A DNA stretch of 64,000 nt from positions 124,001 through 188,000 of the forward strand of contig NZ_WUMN01000001.1 in assembly GCF_009826935.1 (NCBI RefSeq), read 5' to 3'. The notes beneath the pieces were generated by a model, which searched no databases, was not told the origin of the DNA, and saw only the letters and a list, made by a program, of their open reading frames with translations. Numbering within the stretch: position 1 is the stretch's first letter; every line of letters starts with the position of its first letter. Shown here piece by piece: positions 6,015-14,576 of the stretch. This DNA comes from Flavobacterium sp. Sd200. Its GTDB lineage: Bacteria > Bacteroidota > Bacteroidia > Flavobacteriales > Flavobacteriaceae. Position numbers and translations under genes: made by a program.

Positions 6015-8867
6015 ATGCCAAAAGACACTTCTATTAAATGCATCCTTATTATCGGTTCTGGTCCAATTGTAATAGGCCAGGCATGCGAATTTGATTATGC
6101 CGGCTCTCAGGCGGCAAGGTCTATAAGGGAAGAAGGAATTAAAGTTATCCTTATCAACTCGAATCCGGCAACCATCATGACCGATCCGTCTATGGCTGAT
6201 CATGTGTACCTAAAGCCGCTGACTACCAAGTCTATTATAGAGATACTTAAAGATCATCCGGAAATTGATGCTGTTTTGCCAACAATGGGAGGACAAACTG
6301 CACTCAACCTATGTCTTGAAGCTGATGAGAAAGGCATTTGGTCTGATTTTAACGTACGCCTTATAGGGGTAGATGTTAAGGCTATTAATATTACCGAAGA
6401 CCGCGAGCAGTTTAAACAATTGCTTGAAAAGATAGGCATACCTGCCGCACCTGCAAAAACAGCAAATTCGTTCCTTAAAGGTAAAGAAATTGCGCAGGAG
6501 TTTGGTTTCCCGCTTGTAATACGTCCTTCGTTTACGCTGGGAGGTACAGGGGCAGCTTTTGTACATAAAAAAGAAGATTTTGATGAGTTGCTTACCCGCG
6601 GCCTTGAAGCATCGCCAATACATGAAGTGCTTATAGATAAAGCTCTTTTTGGCTGGAAAGAATATGAGTTGGAGTTGCTTCGCGATAAGAACGATAACGT
6701 AGTTATTATTTGTTCCATCGAAAATATGGACCCTATGGGTATCCATACGGGTGACAGTATTACAGTGGCACCTGCCATGACACTTAGCGACACCACATTC
6801 CAGAAAATGAGGGATATGGCAATACTGATGATGCGCAGCATAGGCAACTTTGCCGGTGGTTGTAATGTTCAGTTTGCTGTTAGCCCTGACGATAAAGAAG
6901 ATATTGTTGCCATAGAGATCAATCCAAGGGTGTCGCGTTCATCGGCACTTGCTTCTAAAGCAACGGGTTATCCAATTGCTAAAATTGCTTCTAAACTGGC
7001 GCTTGGCTACAATCTTGATGAACTTCAAAACCAAATTACCAAGTCTACATCGGCTTTATTTGAGCCTACTTTAGACTACGTTATTGTAAAAATACCACGC
7101 TGGAACTTTGACAAATTTGAAGGTGCCGACAGAACGCTTGGCCTTCAGATGAAATCGGTGGGTGAGGTTATGGGTATTGGGCGTTCGTTCCAGGAGGCAC
7201 TGCACAAAGCAACACAGTCGCTTGAAATTAAGCGTAACGGCCTTGGTGCTGATGGCAAAGGATACACGAACTATGAGCAGATAATAGACAAGCTAACCCA
7301 TGCAAGCTGGGACAGGGTATTTGTTATTTATGATGCCATACAAATGGGTATTCCGTTGAGCCGCATACACGAAATTACACAAATAGATATGTGGTTCCTT
7401 AAACAGTATGAGGAACTCTACCTTCTTGAAAAAGAAATCTCAGGCTTAACTATAGATACATTGCCTAAAGAATTATTGCTTGAGGCTAAGCAAAAAGGTT
7501 TTGCCGACAGGCAGATTGCCCATATGCTTCAATGCAAAGAAAGCGATGTGTACAATAAACGCGAAGAACTTGGTGTTAAACGTGTTTACAAACTGGTAGA
7601 CACATGTGCGGCTGAGTTTGAAGCTAAAACACCTTACTACTACTCTACTTTTGAGGCCGAAATTGAGCGTGCCGACGGTACACGCTACGTGCATAACGAA
7701 AGTATTGTAAGCGACAGGAAAAAAGTAGTGGTTCTTGGATCTGGGCCTAACCGAATAGGACAGGGTATTGAGTTTGACTATTCTTGTGTACACGGTGTTC
7801 TTGCCGCTGCCGAGTGTGGTTATGAGACCATTATGATAAACTGTAACCCGGAAACGGTTTCTACCGACTTTGATACGGCTGATAAATTATACTTTGAGCC
7901 TGTGTTTTGGGAGCATATTTATGACATCATCCGTCATGAAAAACCGGAAGGGGTTATTGTTCAGCTTGGTGGACAAACAGCCCTTAAGCTTGCCGAGAAG
8001 CTTGATCGTTATGGCATAAAAATATTAGGAACAAGCTTTGATGCGCTTGACCTTGCCGAAGACCGTGGACGTTTCTCAGACTTGCTTACAGAGCTTAACA
8101 TACCGTTCCCTAAGTTTGGTATTGCCGAGAGTGCCGATGAGGCATCTGTACTTGCTGAAACTTTAGATTTTCCGCTACTGGTAAGGCCAAGTTATGTATT
8201 GGGTGGTCAGGGTATGAAAATCGTAATCAACAAACAGGAGTTGGAAGAGCACGTTATAGATCTACTTAAAAGCATACCTGGCAACAAACTGCTGTTAGAC
8301 CATTACCTTGACGGTGCCATTGAGGCTGAAGCCGATGCAATTTGCGATGGCGAAGATGTGTACATTATAGGTATTATGGAGCATATTGAGCCTTGTGGTG
8401 TGCATAGTGGAGACAGTAATGCAACATTGCCGCCATTTAACCTTGGCGAGTTTGTAATGCAACAAATAAAAGACCATACTAAAAAAATAGCCCTTGCGCT
8501 AAAAACAGTAGGCCTTATTAATATACAGTTTGCTATTAAAGACGATATTGTTTACATCATCGAGGCTAACCCAAGGGCATCGCGCACAGTGCCGTTTATA
8601 GCAAAAGCTTATGGCGAGCCTTATGTAAACTATGCAACAAAAGTAATGCTGGGCGACAAAAAGATAAAAGACTTTACTTTTAACCCTCAGCTTAAAGGTT
8701 ATGCTATTAAGCAACCGGTGTTCTCGTTTAATAAATTCCCGCGTGTAAACAAAAAACTTGGACCTGAAATGAAGTCTACAGGAGAGAGCATTCTCTTTAT
8801 AGACGACCTTAAAGACGACCAGTTTTACGAGTTGTACTCACGCCGTAAAATGTACCTGAGCAAATAA
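6015..8867 (+). CDS. carB: carbamoyl-phosphate synthase large subunit, short form
   Basis: CarB uses two ATP, bicarbonate and ammonia from the CarA glutaminase to make carbamoyl phosphate for pyrimidines and arginine. The 950 residues contain both ATP-grasp halves: an N-terminal synthetase unit starting GSGPIVIGQACEFDYAG with FTLGGTGAAF, and a second starting GSGPNRIGQGIEFDYSC with YVLGGQGM and EANPRASRTVPF. The protein stops soon after NKKLGPEMKSTGES, where the usual enzyme of about 1070 residues continues into the MGS-like allosteric domain. A terminator follows the stop, so this is the natural end and not a frameshift. carA is not adjacent in this window. Confidence 0.95.
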   Translation: MPKDTSIKCILIIGSGPIVIGQACEFDYAGSQAARSIREEGIKVILINSNPATIMTDPSMADHVYLKPLTTKSIIEILKDHPEIDAVLPTMGGQTALNLCLEADEKGIWSDFNVRLIGVDVKAINITEDREQFKQLLEKIGIPAAPAKTANSFLKGKEIAQEFGFPLVIRPSFTLGGTGAAFVHKKEDFDELLTRGLEASPIHEVLIDKALFGWKEYELELLRDKNDNVVIICSIENMDPMGIHTGDSITVAPAMTLSDTTFQKMRDMAILMMRSIGNFAGGCNVQFAVSPDDKEDIVAIEINPRVSRSSALASKATGYPIAKIASKLALGYNLDELQNQITKSTSALFEPTLDYVIVKIPRWNFDKFEGADRTLGLQMKSVGEVMGIGRSFQEALHKATQSLEIKRNGLGADGKGYTNYEQIIDKLTHASWDRVFVIYDAIQMGIPLSRIHEITQIDMWFLKQYEELYLLEKEISGLTIDTLPKELLLEAKQKGFADRQIAHMLQCKESDVYNKREELGVKRVYKLVDTCAAEFEAKTPYYYSTFEAEIERADGTRYVHNESIVSDRKKVVVLGSGPNRIGQGIEFDYSCVHGVLAAAECGYETIMINCNPETVSTDFDTADKLYFEPVFWEHIYDIIRHEKPEGVIVQLGGQTALKLAEKLDRYGIKILGTSFDALDLAEDRGRFSDLLTELNIPFPKFGIAESADEASVLAETLDFPLLVRPSYVLGGQGMKIVINKQELEEHVIDLLKSIPGNKLLLDHYLDGAIEAEADAICDGEDVYIIGIMEHIEPCGVHSGDSNATLPPFNLGEFVMQQIKDHTKKIALALKTVGLINIQFAIKDDIVYIIEANPRASRTVPFIAKAYGEPYVNYATKVMLGDKKIKDFTFNPQLKGYAIKQPVFSFNKFPRVNKKLGPEMKSTGESILFIDDLKDDQFYELYSRRKMYLSK

Positions 8868-8899
8868 GAAGTATTGCCTTTATACTATTTAGATAAATG

Positions 8900-8931
8900 A
8901 GCTCCCTGATTTTTCAGGGAGCTTTTTTTTT
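8900..8931 (+). terminator. intrinsic terminator after carB
   Basis: AGCTCCCTGA and TCAGGGAGCT form a 10-bp stem with a four-base loop, then nine T. It overlaps the earliest ATG of the following small gene, which argues that translation of that gene starts later, at 8972. Confidence 0.93.
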
Positions 8932-8971
8932 GTGTCCTAAATTTCTTATCTTAGTTAAAAACCAAACGGAT

Positions 8972-9244
8972 ATGGATTATACTGTATTAGAGAACGATTT
9001 TAATTGCGCTTGTGATGAGGTTATTGTTAACCTTACAGAACAATACAAGCTAAACTATCAATCGGGTGGCCCTGGCAAGCTTGAGGCCTTTTTAGAGTTG
9101 ATAAGGCAGGAATTTGAAAAAGTTGTTGCTGCCTTTGTGTCAAAAAATGATTTGGAAAAAGATTTACAGGGAATGTCACTTATACAAAATATTGCTAAAA
9201 AGTATGCCAAAAGCTGTTTGGATAAATACAGTAAAATCGTATAA
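8972..9244 (+). CDS. small hypothetical protein, paralogue 1 of a tandem pair
   Basis: I do not recognise a named family. The 90-residue helical protein shares a framework with the next gene: SGG-x-GKLEAF, then an amphipathic helix ending QEFE, LEKD, and a C-terminal helix KKYAKSCLDKYSKIV. No signal peptide or membrane segment is visible, so it is presumably cytoplasmic. The start at 8972 was chosen because the earlier ATG at 8897 falls in the terminator of carB. It contains three cysteines (two in NCACDE). Confidence 0.6.
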   Translation: MDYTVLENDFNCACDEVIVNLTEQYKLNYQSGGPGKLEAFLELIRQEFEKVVAAFVSKNDLEKDLQGMSLIQNIAKKYAKSCLDKYSKIV

Positions 9245-9384
9245 AATTATGAGTTAACTAATTGGTTAGTAGTTGTTTATTTTGCTTAGCAGAATTTTAT
9301 TAATTTTGAGTTTAATTTTATAACTTTTGAGGGTGTTCTATATGCTTAATTTGTGATTTAACGTTTTAATCACATATTTTTAGA

Positions 9385-9663
9385 ATGAGTTTCAACCAAA
9401 AAGAATTGGAAAAACTATTAGAAGAATCATGCAAACAGTTACACAAAGATTTCTACAAGAAATTTAATAAGGATATTTATCTTTCTGCCGGAGGATCTAA
9501 ATTAGAAGCATTTATAACCGACCTTCAAAAAGAATTCGAGACCACTGCCTCATCTTTTATAGCTAACCATAAGCTTGAAAAAGATACGGAAGCGAAAAAA
9601 AGAGTATTTGCAATTACTAAGTTTTATGCTAAAAAGTGTGTCGAAGATTTCAGTAAGATATGA
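9385..9663 (+). CDS. small hypothetical protein, paralogue 2 of a tandem pair
   Basis: This 92-residue protein aligns over its whole length with the preceding gene: SAGGSKLEAFITDLQKEFE against SGGPGKLEAFLELIRQEFE, LEKD in the same place, and FYAKKCVEDFSKI against KYAKSCLDKYSKI. Both are helical, charged and lack export signals. A 140-base AT-rich gap separates them, so each may have its own promoter. The pair sits between carB and ruvX; no functional link to either is implied. Function unknown. Confidence 0.6.
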   Translation: MSFNQKELEKLLEESCKQLHKDFYKKFNKDIYLSAGGSKLEAFITDLQKEFETTASSFIANHKLEKDTEAKKRVFAITKFYAKKCVEDFSKI

Positions 9664-9694
9664 TCATTCTCCTGTAATTTAAGTTTATAAGATA

Positions 9695-9702
9695 TATCTT
9701 TG
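9695..9702 (+). promoter_or_regulatory. candidate -7 element for ruvX
   Basis: TATCTTTG matches TAnnTTTG, 19 bases before the ruvX start. A TTG at the proper spacing is not present (CTG is found). Confidence 0.4.
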
Positions 9703-9721
9703 CATTGCAAACTATATTTTT

Positions 9722-10138
9722 ATGAGGGTATTGGCATTAGATTATGGCGAAAAACGTACCGGAATAGCCGTAACCGACGAAATGCAGCTTATAGCATCGG
9801 GGCTAACCACTGTTGCAACGGGCACGTTATTGACTTTTTTAAAAGATTATTTTACTAAAGAAAAGGTAGAACGCGTTATAATAGGGGAGCCAAAACAAAT
9901 GAATGGTTTACCATCGCAAAGTGCTGTGTTTATAAATGCGTTTGTGGATAAATTTACAGAGCAGTTTCCTGATATGCCTTTAGAGCGCGCTGATGAAAGG
10001 TTTACGAGCAAAATGGCTTTTCAGACCATGATAAATAGTGGCTTAAAAAAGAAACAAAGGCAGGATAAGGCACTTGTTGATGAAATTTCGGCAACGATAT
10101 TGTTGCAGGATTATTTATCCCGAAAAAATAAGCTATAA
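9722..10138 (+). CDS. ruvX: putative pre-16S rRNA nuclease / Holliday junction resolvase-like RuvX (YqgF)
   Basis: The 138-residue protein has the RNase H-like fold signature of the YqgF family: LALDYGEKRTGIAVTD at the N-terminus with the first catalytic Asp, IIGEPKQMNG in the middle, ERADERFTSKMA, and DEISATILLQDYL at the C-terminus supplying the last acidic residue. Family members act on the 5' end of 16S rRNA and were first described as Holliday junction resolvase homologues. Length is normal. Confidence 0.92.
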   Translation: MRVLALDYGEKRTGIAVTDEMQLIASGLTTVATGTLLTFLKDYFTKEKVERVIIGEPKQMNGLPSQSAVFINAFVDKFTEQFPDMPLERADERFTSKMAFQTMINSGLKKKQRQDKALVDEISATILLQDYLSRKNKL

Positions 10139-10214
10139 AAATACACTTTTTGTTAAAAATATTATTTTAACTATTGCAATGCCAATATTATATTATTATA
10201 TGATATTTTACCTG

Positions 10215-10222
10215 TAAATTTG
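10215..10222 (+). promoter_or_regulatory. candidate -7 element for mqo
   Basis: TAAATTTG overlaps an upstream in-frame ATG at 10220, so that ATG cannot be in the mRNA if this promoter is used. This supports the mqo start at 10241. Confidence 0.5.
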
Positions 10223-10240
10223 TGTATTCAAAATATTACG

Positions 10241-11740
10241 ATGTCTACAGATATAAAACAGGAACCCGACGTTATACTTATAGGAGCCGGGATCATGAGC
10301 GCTACGCTGGGCATGTTCTTAAAAGAACTGATGCCGGATGTTAAAATAAATATTTATGAAAGGCTTGATGTTGCCGCTGCCGAAAGTTCTGATGCATGGA
10401 ACAACGCAGGTACAGGTCACTCTGCATTTTGCGAGCTTAACTACACACCACAACTTCCTAACGGCGATATAGAAACGGTAAAGGCAATTAAAATTGCCGA
10501 GCAGTTTGAACAATCAAAACAATTTTGGGCTTACCTTACAGAAAAAGGTCTTATAAGCGAACCGCAGAATTTTGTGCGCAGTATTCCGCATATGAGTTTT
10601 GTATGGGGGAAAAAAAATGTTGAGTACCTAAAAAAACGTTTTGAAGCTTTACAGAAATCGGTTCTTTTTGAAGGAATGGAATACAGCGAAAGCCATGACG
10701 TTATACAAAAATGGATGCCTCTTGTAATGCAGGGCCGCAAAGCAGATGATGTTATTGCCGCTACCAACATGGAAATTGGTACCGATGTAAACTTTGGCCA
10801 GCTAACGCGCGATATGTTTGCGTGGCTTGGAAAACAGGATGGTGTTAACCTTTTCTTTGGGCAGGATGTAACCAGCATGCGCCGCTCAAGAAACGGAAGC
10901 AACAAATGGAAACTTAAAATAAAAGACCTTGCCACTGGCGAGAAGGTACGTGTATATGGCAAATTTGTGTTTATTGGCGCAGGCGGAGGTTCTTTACACC
11001 TGCTTGAAAAAGCTGATATTCCTGAAGGCCACGGCTTTGGAGGTTTTCCTGTAAGCGGACAATGGCTAAGGTGTGTTAATGAAGATATTATACAAAAGCA
11101 CAATGCTAAGGTATATGGTAAAGCATCTGTAGGGGCGCCGCCAATGAGTGTGCCTCACGTTGATACCCGTATGATAAATGGCAAAAAAGAACTTCTTTTT
11201 GGTCCTTATGCAGGTTTCAGTACTAAATTTTTAAAGCAGGGTTCTTATTTAGACCTGCCTACCTCTATACGCCTAAATAATATCAGGCCAATGATATCGG
11301 CTGGACTTAGTAATATACCGCTTACAAAATACCTTATTCAGCAGGTAACACAAAGTCCGGAAGACAGGCTTGAAGCGCTGAAAGAGTATATGCCGGATGC
11401 ACAAATGAAAGACTGGGTTCTGGAAACCGCGGGGCAGCGTGTACAGGTTATAAAAAAAGACGAAAAAGGAGGCGGAAAGCTTGAATTTGGTACAGAGGTT
11501 ATAAACAGTGCCGACGGTACACTTGCAGTATTGCTTGGTGCATCACCTGGTGCCAGTACGGCAGTATCGATCATGCTCCAGCTTTTAGAACGTTGTTATC
11601 AGGACGAGGTGAAAACCGAAGCCTGGCAGCAAAAACTGCGTACTATGATACCTTCTTACGGTAAATCGTTAGCAGCTGAACCGGAACTGCTTGCAGAGGT
11701 AAGACAGCATTCGCATAAAGTTCTTGGACTTACTAAATAG
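10241..11740 (+). CDS. mqo: malate:quinone oxidoreductase
   Basis: Mqo is a membrane-associated FAD enzyme that oxidises malate to oxaloacetate and passes electrons to the quinone pool, serving both the TCA cycle and respiration. The 499-residue product begins MSTDIKQEPDVILIGAGIMSA split here, with the Rossmann motif GAGIMSATLG, followed by family-specific blocks WNNAGTGHSAFCELNYTP, GFGGFPVSGQWLRC, LLFGPYAGFSTKFLK and LLGASPGASTAVSIML. Length matches the Mqo family. It is monocistronic, ending at a terminator. Energy supply through NDH-2 (encoded near 55 kb) would feed the same quinone pool. Confidence 0.96.
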   Translation: MSTDIKQEPDVILIGAGIMSATLGMFLKELMPDVKINIYERLDVAAAESSDAWNNAGTGHSAFCELNYTPQLPNGDIETVKAIKIAEQFEQSKQFWAYLTEKGLISEPQNFVRSIPHMSFVWGKKNVEYLKKRFEALQKSVLFEGMEYSESHDVIQKWMPLVMQGRKADDVIAATNMEIGTDVNFGQLTRDMFAWLGKQDGVNLFFGQDVTSMRRSRNGSNKWKLKIKDLATGEKVRVYGKFVFIGAGGGSLHLLEKADIPEGHGFGGFPVSGQWLRCVNEDIIQKHNAKVYGKASVGAPPMSVPHVDTRMINGKKELLFGPYAGFSTKFLKQGSYLDLPTSIRLNNIRPMISAGLSNIPLTKYLIQQVTQSPEDRLEALKEYMPDAQMKDWVLETAGQRVQVIKKDEKGGGKLEFGTEVINSADGTLAVLLGASPGASTAVSIMLQLLERCYQDEVKTEAWQQKLRTMIPSYGKSLAAEPELLAEVRQHSHKVLGLTK

Positions 11741-11762
11741 TAAATAAAACTTATCATACACT

Positions 11763-11797
11763 AAAGCCCTAAACAATTACTGGTTAGGGCTTTTTTA
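11763..11797 (+). terminator. intrinsic terminator after mqo
   Basis: AAAGCCCTAA and TTAGGGCTTT form a 10-bp stem with an 11-base loop, followed by T residues. Confidence 0.87.
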
Positions 11798-11918
11798 ATG
11801 GACAAAATATAACAATAGGCTCATGTATGCCTCGTATATATACATTGCAAAAGTTTTAAATTAAATTTGCACCAACTTTAATATAGTTGTCCAAAATGAG
11901 CTTAATACAGGTAGAACA

Positions 11919-13367
11919 ATGAATATGAATGAAAAGGGTGAAAGCTGGGCTGTCTGCAAAAGTTGCCACGGGATGGGCAAAAAAAGCCGGGGGTTAACTA
12001 AAAAAGCCAAGCTTCGGTATGAGGGAGAACTTGAGAGTTTTGAAAATGAAAATAAGCTTGGATCTGCCCCGGAACGGCCGAAAGGGCATGTGAGCGTTTG
12101 TACAAATTGTGGTGGCTCTGGGTTGATTCCTTCCAAACTTCATCCGGTTGCTGATAAAGAAAAATATCCGCATGTTGCCATTATAGGTGGTGGTATAGGT
12201 GGTGTAGCTTTGGCTGTTGCATGCTTGCACAGAGGTATTCCCTTTACGCTGTATGAGCGGGATAGTAATTTCGAGGCCAGATCTCAGGGGTATGGCCTAA
12301 CATTGCAACAGGCCAGTAAAGCCATGCAGGGATTCGGTATTTTTTCATTACCCGCCGGAGTGGTGTCTACAAAACATGTGGTGCATACTACTGATGGGAC
12401 AGTGATAGGGGAGTGGGGATACAGAAAATGGATACAGCCTGACGAAAAGAAAGTCTCAAAGCATTCTAATATTCATATTGCGAGGCAATCGTTACGTCAG
12501 GCCTTGCTGGATCAGCTTGGAGGAAGTGAATCCATACAATGGACGCATCAGCTAATTGACTTCGAAGCGACTGACAGTGGTGTACTGCTTAAATTTGAAG
12601 TGGATGGAAAAATTGAGAATACCAAAGCAGATATTCTGGTAGGTGCCGATGGCATTCGCAGTGTCGTGAGAAGGTTGTTAATAGGAGAAAAGATTACACC
12701 TTTGCGCTATTTGAACTGTATTGTAATATTAGGCATTTGCCCTTTATCTGCCCTTAGTGAGCTTGAAAATCCTTTACTCGACTCTGCTACTGTATTTCAA
12801 ACGGCTAACGGCAACGAGCGCATGTATATGATGCCTTTTACAACAGACTCAGTTATGTGGCAGTTTAGCTTTCCGATTGCAGAGGAAGAAGCTTTAGAAT
12901 TAAACAGGCTTGGAGTCCATGCCCTTAAGGAAGAAGCCTGCCGAAGGGCACAATGGCACGATCCTATTCCGCAAATTTTGTCGGCCACTCCAACACAATA
13001 CATTTCAGGATATCCTGCTTACGATCGTGAATTGCTCAAACCGGAAATGTTTTCGAATTCAAAAAATGTAACTTTAATTGGAGATGCAGCACACCCCATG
13101 AGCCCGTTTAAAGGGCAGGGTGCCAATCAGGCATTGCTTGATGCACTCTCTTTGGCACGGAAAATTTATACTGGCTGCAGAGCTTTTGACTGGAAAAAAG
13201 ATGGTGTCATACAAAATATTTTGGCTGATTTTGAGTCAGAAATGTTAGACCGGAGTGCTGTTAAAGTAAAGGGGTCGGCAGAGGCTGCAGAAGCTCTTCA
13301 TTCAAAACAGGTGCTTCGCATTAGTGATTCGCCAAGAGGGCGGCATCAAACCAGGAGTGATGTTTAA
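11919..13367 (+). CDS. FAD-dependent monooxygenase with N-terminal CxxCxGxG zinc-finger-like region
   Basis: The 482-residue product joins two parts. Residues 13-20 (CKSCHGMG) and 61-68 (CTNCGGSG) are two CxxCxGxG motifs as in the DnaJ zinc finger, separated by a basic/acidic linker. From residue 85 on it is a group A flavoprotein monooxygenase (PF01494 type): Rossmann motif VAIIGGGIGGVALA, a mid-protein ADILVGADGIRSVVRR, and the C-terminal LIGDAAHPMSPFKGQGANQALLDA that binds FAD. Such enzymes hydroxylate aromatic or polyketide-like compounds using NAD(P)H; the TetX tetracycline monooxygenases are relatives. Substrate unknown. It stands alone; the next gene is a LacI regulator with its own promoter. 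Confidence 0.8.
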   Translation: MNMNEKGESWAVCKSCHGMGKKSRGLTKKAKLRYEGELESFENENKLGSAPERPKGHVSVCTNCGGSGLIPSKLHPVADKEKYPHVAIIGGGIGGVALAVACLHRGIPFTLYERDSNFEARSQGYGLTLQQASKAMQGFGIFSLPAGVVSTKHVVHTTDGTVIGEWGYRKWIQPDEKKVSKHSNIHIARQSLRQALLDQLGGSESIQWTHQLIDFEATDSGVLLKFEVDGKIENTKADILVGADGIRSVVRRLLIGEKITPLRYLNCIVILGICPLSALSELENPLLDSATVFQTANGNERMYMMPFTTDSVMWQFSFPIAEEEALELNRLGVHALKEEACRRAQWHDPIPQILSATPTQYISGYPAYDRELLKPEMFSNSKNVTLIGDAAHPMSPFKGQGANQALLDALSLARKIYTGCRAFDWKKDGVIQNILADFESEMLDRSAVKVKGSAEAAEALHSKQVLRISDSPRGRHQTRSDV

Positions 13368-13456
13368 AATACACTGATATTCCATCTTTCCAGACCGATG
13401 ATCTGTCACATTATACGCCTTAAGATTAAAAATTTTAATAAAATGTTATGAAATCA

Positions 13457-13487
13457 TTTGCTTAAACGTTTAAGTTTATTATATTTG
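13457..13487 (+). promoter_or_regulatory. promoter and LacI-type operator of the sugar operon
   Basis: TTTG at 13457-13460, 19 bases, then TATATTTG at 13480-13487 form a consensus Bacteroidota promoter. The palindrome CTTAAACGTTTAAG (13461-13474) lies between the two boxes. A LacI-family repressor bound there would block RNA polymerase, so the regulator gene just downstream is probably autoregulated. Confidence 0.8.
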
Positions 13488-13507
13488 CCTCGTTAGAAAT
13501 CGATATA

Positions 13508-14530
13508 GTGAAAAAAGTTTCCATTAAAGACGTAGCACAAAAGGCAGGGGTATCTATCGCTTCAGTGTCTTATGTGCTTAACAATAAGGTGGATAGTCGT
13601 ATAAGTAAAGAAACAGTAGACAAGGTTAAAAAAGCTGCCGAAGAACTGGGTTACAGAGCAAATAACATTGCAAAGAGTCTGAAAACACAGCGCACTTATA
13701 CCATTGGGCTTGTTGTGGCTGATATTGCCAACCCATACTTTTCTCAAATAGCGCGTATCATTGAAAATGAATCGAAACAAAAGGGATATACACTCATTAT
13801 AGGCAGCTCCGACGAAAATGTGCAAAAGTTTGAAGGACTTATAAATATGTTTTGCGACCGGCAGGTTGACGGGCTTATTATTGCCCCGGTTGAAGGCGCA
13901 GAGGATTGCCTTCAAAAAATGCAAAAGCAAAATATTCCGTTTGTGTTTATAGACCGTTATCTTCCTAAAATTAATGCTGATATTGTTCAGGTTAATAACT
14001 ATGCCATAAGTTTTGAAGTTACACAGCATTTAATTGCAGGTGGCAGAAAAAATCTTGTACTTATTGCCTATGATACCCTATTACAGCACCTTATAGAAAG
14101 AACTAATGGTTTTAAAGATGCGCTAATTCAAAATAATTTAGAGTTGTCTGATAATTCTGTTCTTTATATAGATAAAGATGCGATTGATGAGGACGTTAAC
14201 CGAGGCTTTGACTTTCTGTTCTCGGATGCTAACACTCCCGATGCTATATTTTTTACCAGCAATAAACTGGCGGTATCAGGGCTAAAAAAACTAATGAAGC
14301 TCAATGTAAAAATTCCTCAGGATGTAGCTGTTGTTGCTTTTGACGAAACAGAGGCATATGAGCTGTTTAGTGTGCCTTTATCTTTTGTAAGGCAGCCGCT
14401 TTCCGATATAGGGAAAACAGCTGTTCGTATGCTTCATAATAAAATTGACGATCATTTACTACCGATAGATAAGGTTGTATTGAATGCTGAATTGCATACC
14501 GCTGCATCTTCCAGTCCAAAACAAGCCTGA
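13508..14530 (+). CDS. LacI family transcriptional regulator
   Basis: This 340-residue repressor starts with GTG. Residues 4-26 hold the LacI helix-turn-helix (SIKDVAQKAGVSIASVSYVLN), followed by the hinge helix region (KSLKTQRTYTIGLVVADIANPYFSQ) and a periplasmic-binding-protein-like effector domain ending with VAVVAFDETEAYELFSVPLSFVRQP split around residue 290. A consensus operator lies in its own promoter, and an identical one precedes the fructokinase gene 47 bases downstream. It therefore most likely controls itself and the kinase-transporter-porin genes. The effector is probably the sugar or its phosphate. Confidence 0.93.
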   Translation: MKKVSIKDVAQKAGVSIASVSYVLNNKVDSRISKETVDKVKKAAEELGYRANNIAKSLKTQRTYTIGLVVADIANPYFSQIARIIENESKQKGYTLIIGSSDENVQKFEGLINMFCDRQVDGLIIAPVEGAEDCLQKMQKQNIPFVFIDRYLPKINADIVQVNNYAISFEVTQHLIAGGRKNLVLIAYDTLLQHLIERTNGFKDALIQNNLELSDNSVLYIDKDAIDEDVNRGFDFLFSDANTPDAIFFTSNKLAVSGLKKLMKLNVKIPQDVAVVAFDETEAYELFSVPLSFVRQPLSDIGKTAVRMLHNKIDDHLLPIDKVVLNAELHTAASSSPKQA

Positions 14531-14544
14531 TCTTTTTTATTTAT

Positions 14545-14564
14545 TCATTTGCTTAAACGTTTAA
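14545..14564 (+). promoter_or_regulatory. second LacI-type operator, before the fructokinase gene
   Basis: TCATTTGCTTAAACGTTTAA is identical over 20 bases to the operator region of the regulator gene (13455-13474). It ends 12 bases before the kinase start. Here the -7 position reads TATAATTA, a poor match, so this copy may act as a roadblock or as part of a weak internal promoter. Confidence 0.75.
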
Positions 14565-14576
14565 TCAAGTATAATT

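Noticed and set aside
8897..8971. Earlier in-frame ATG extending the first small paralogue to 115 residues
   Set aside because: The extension translates the carB terminator and is absent from the second paralogue.
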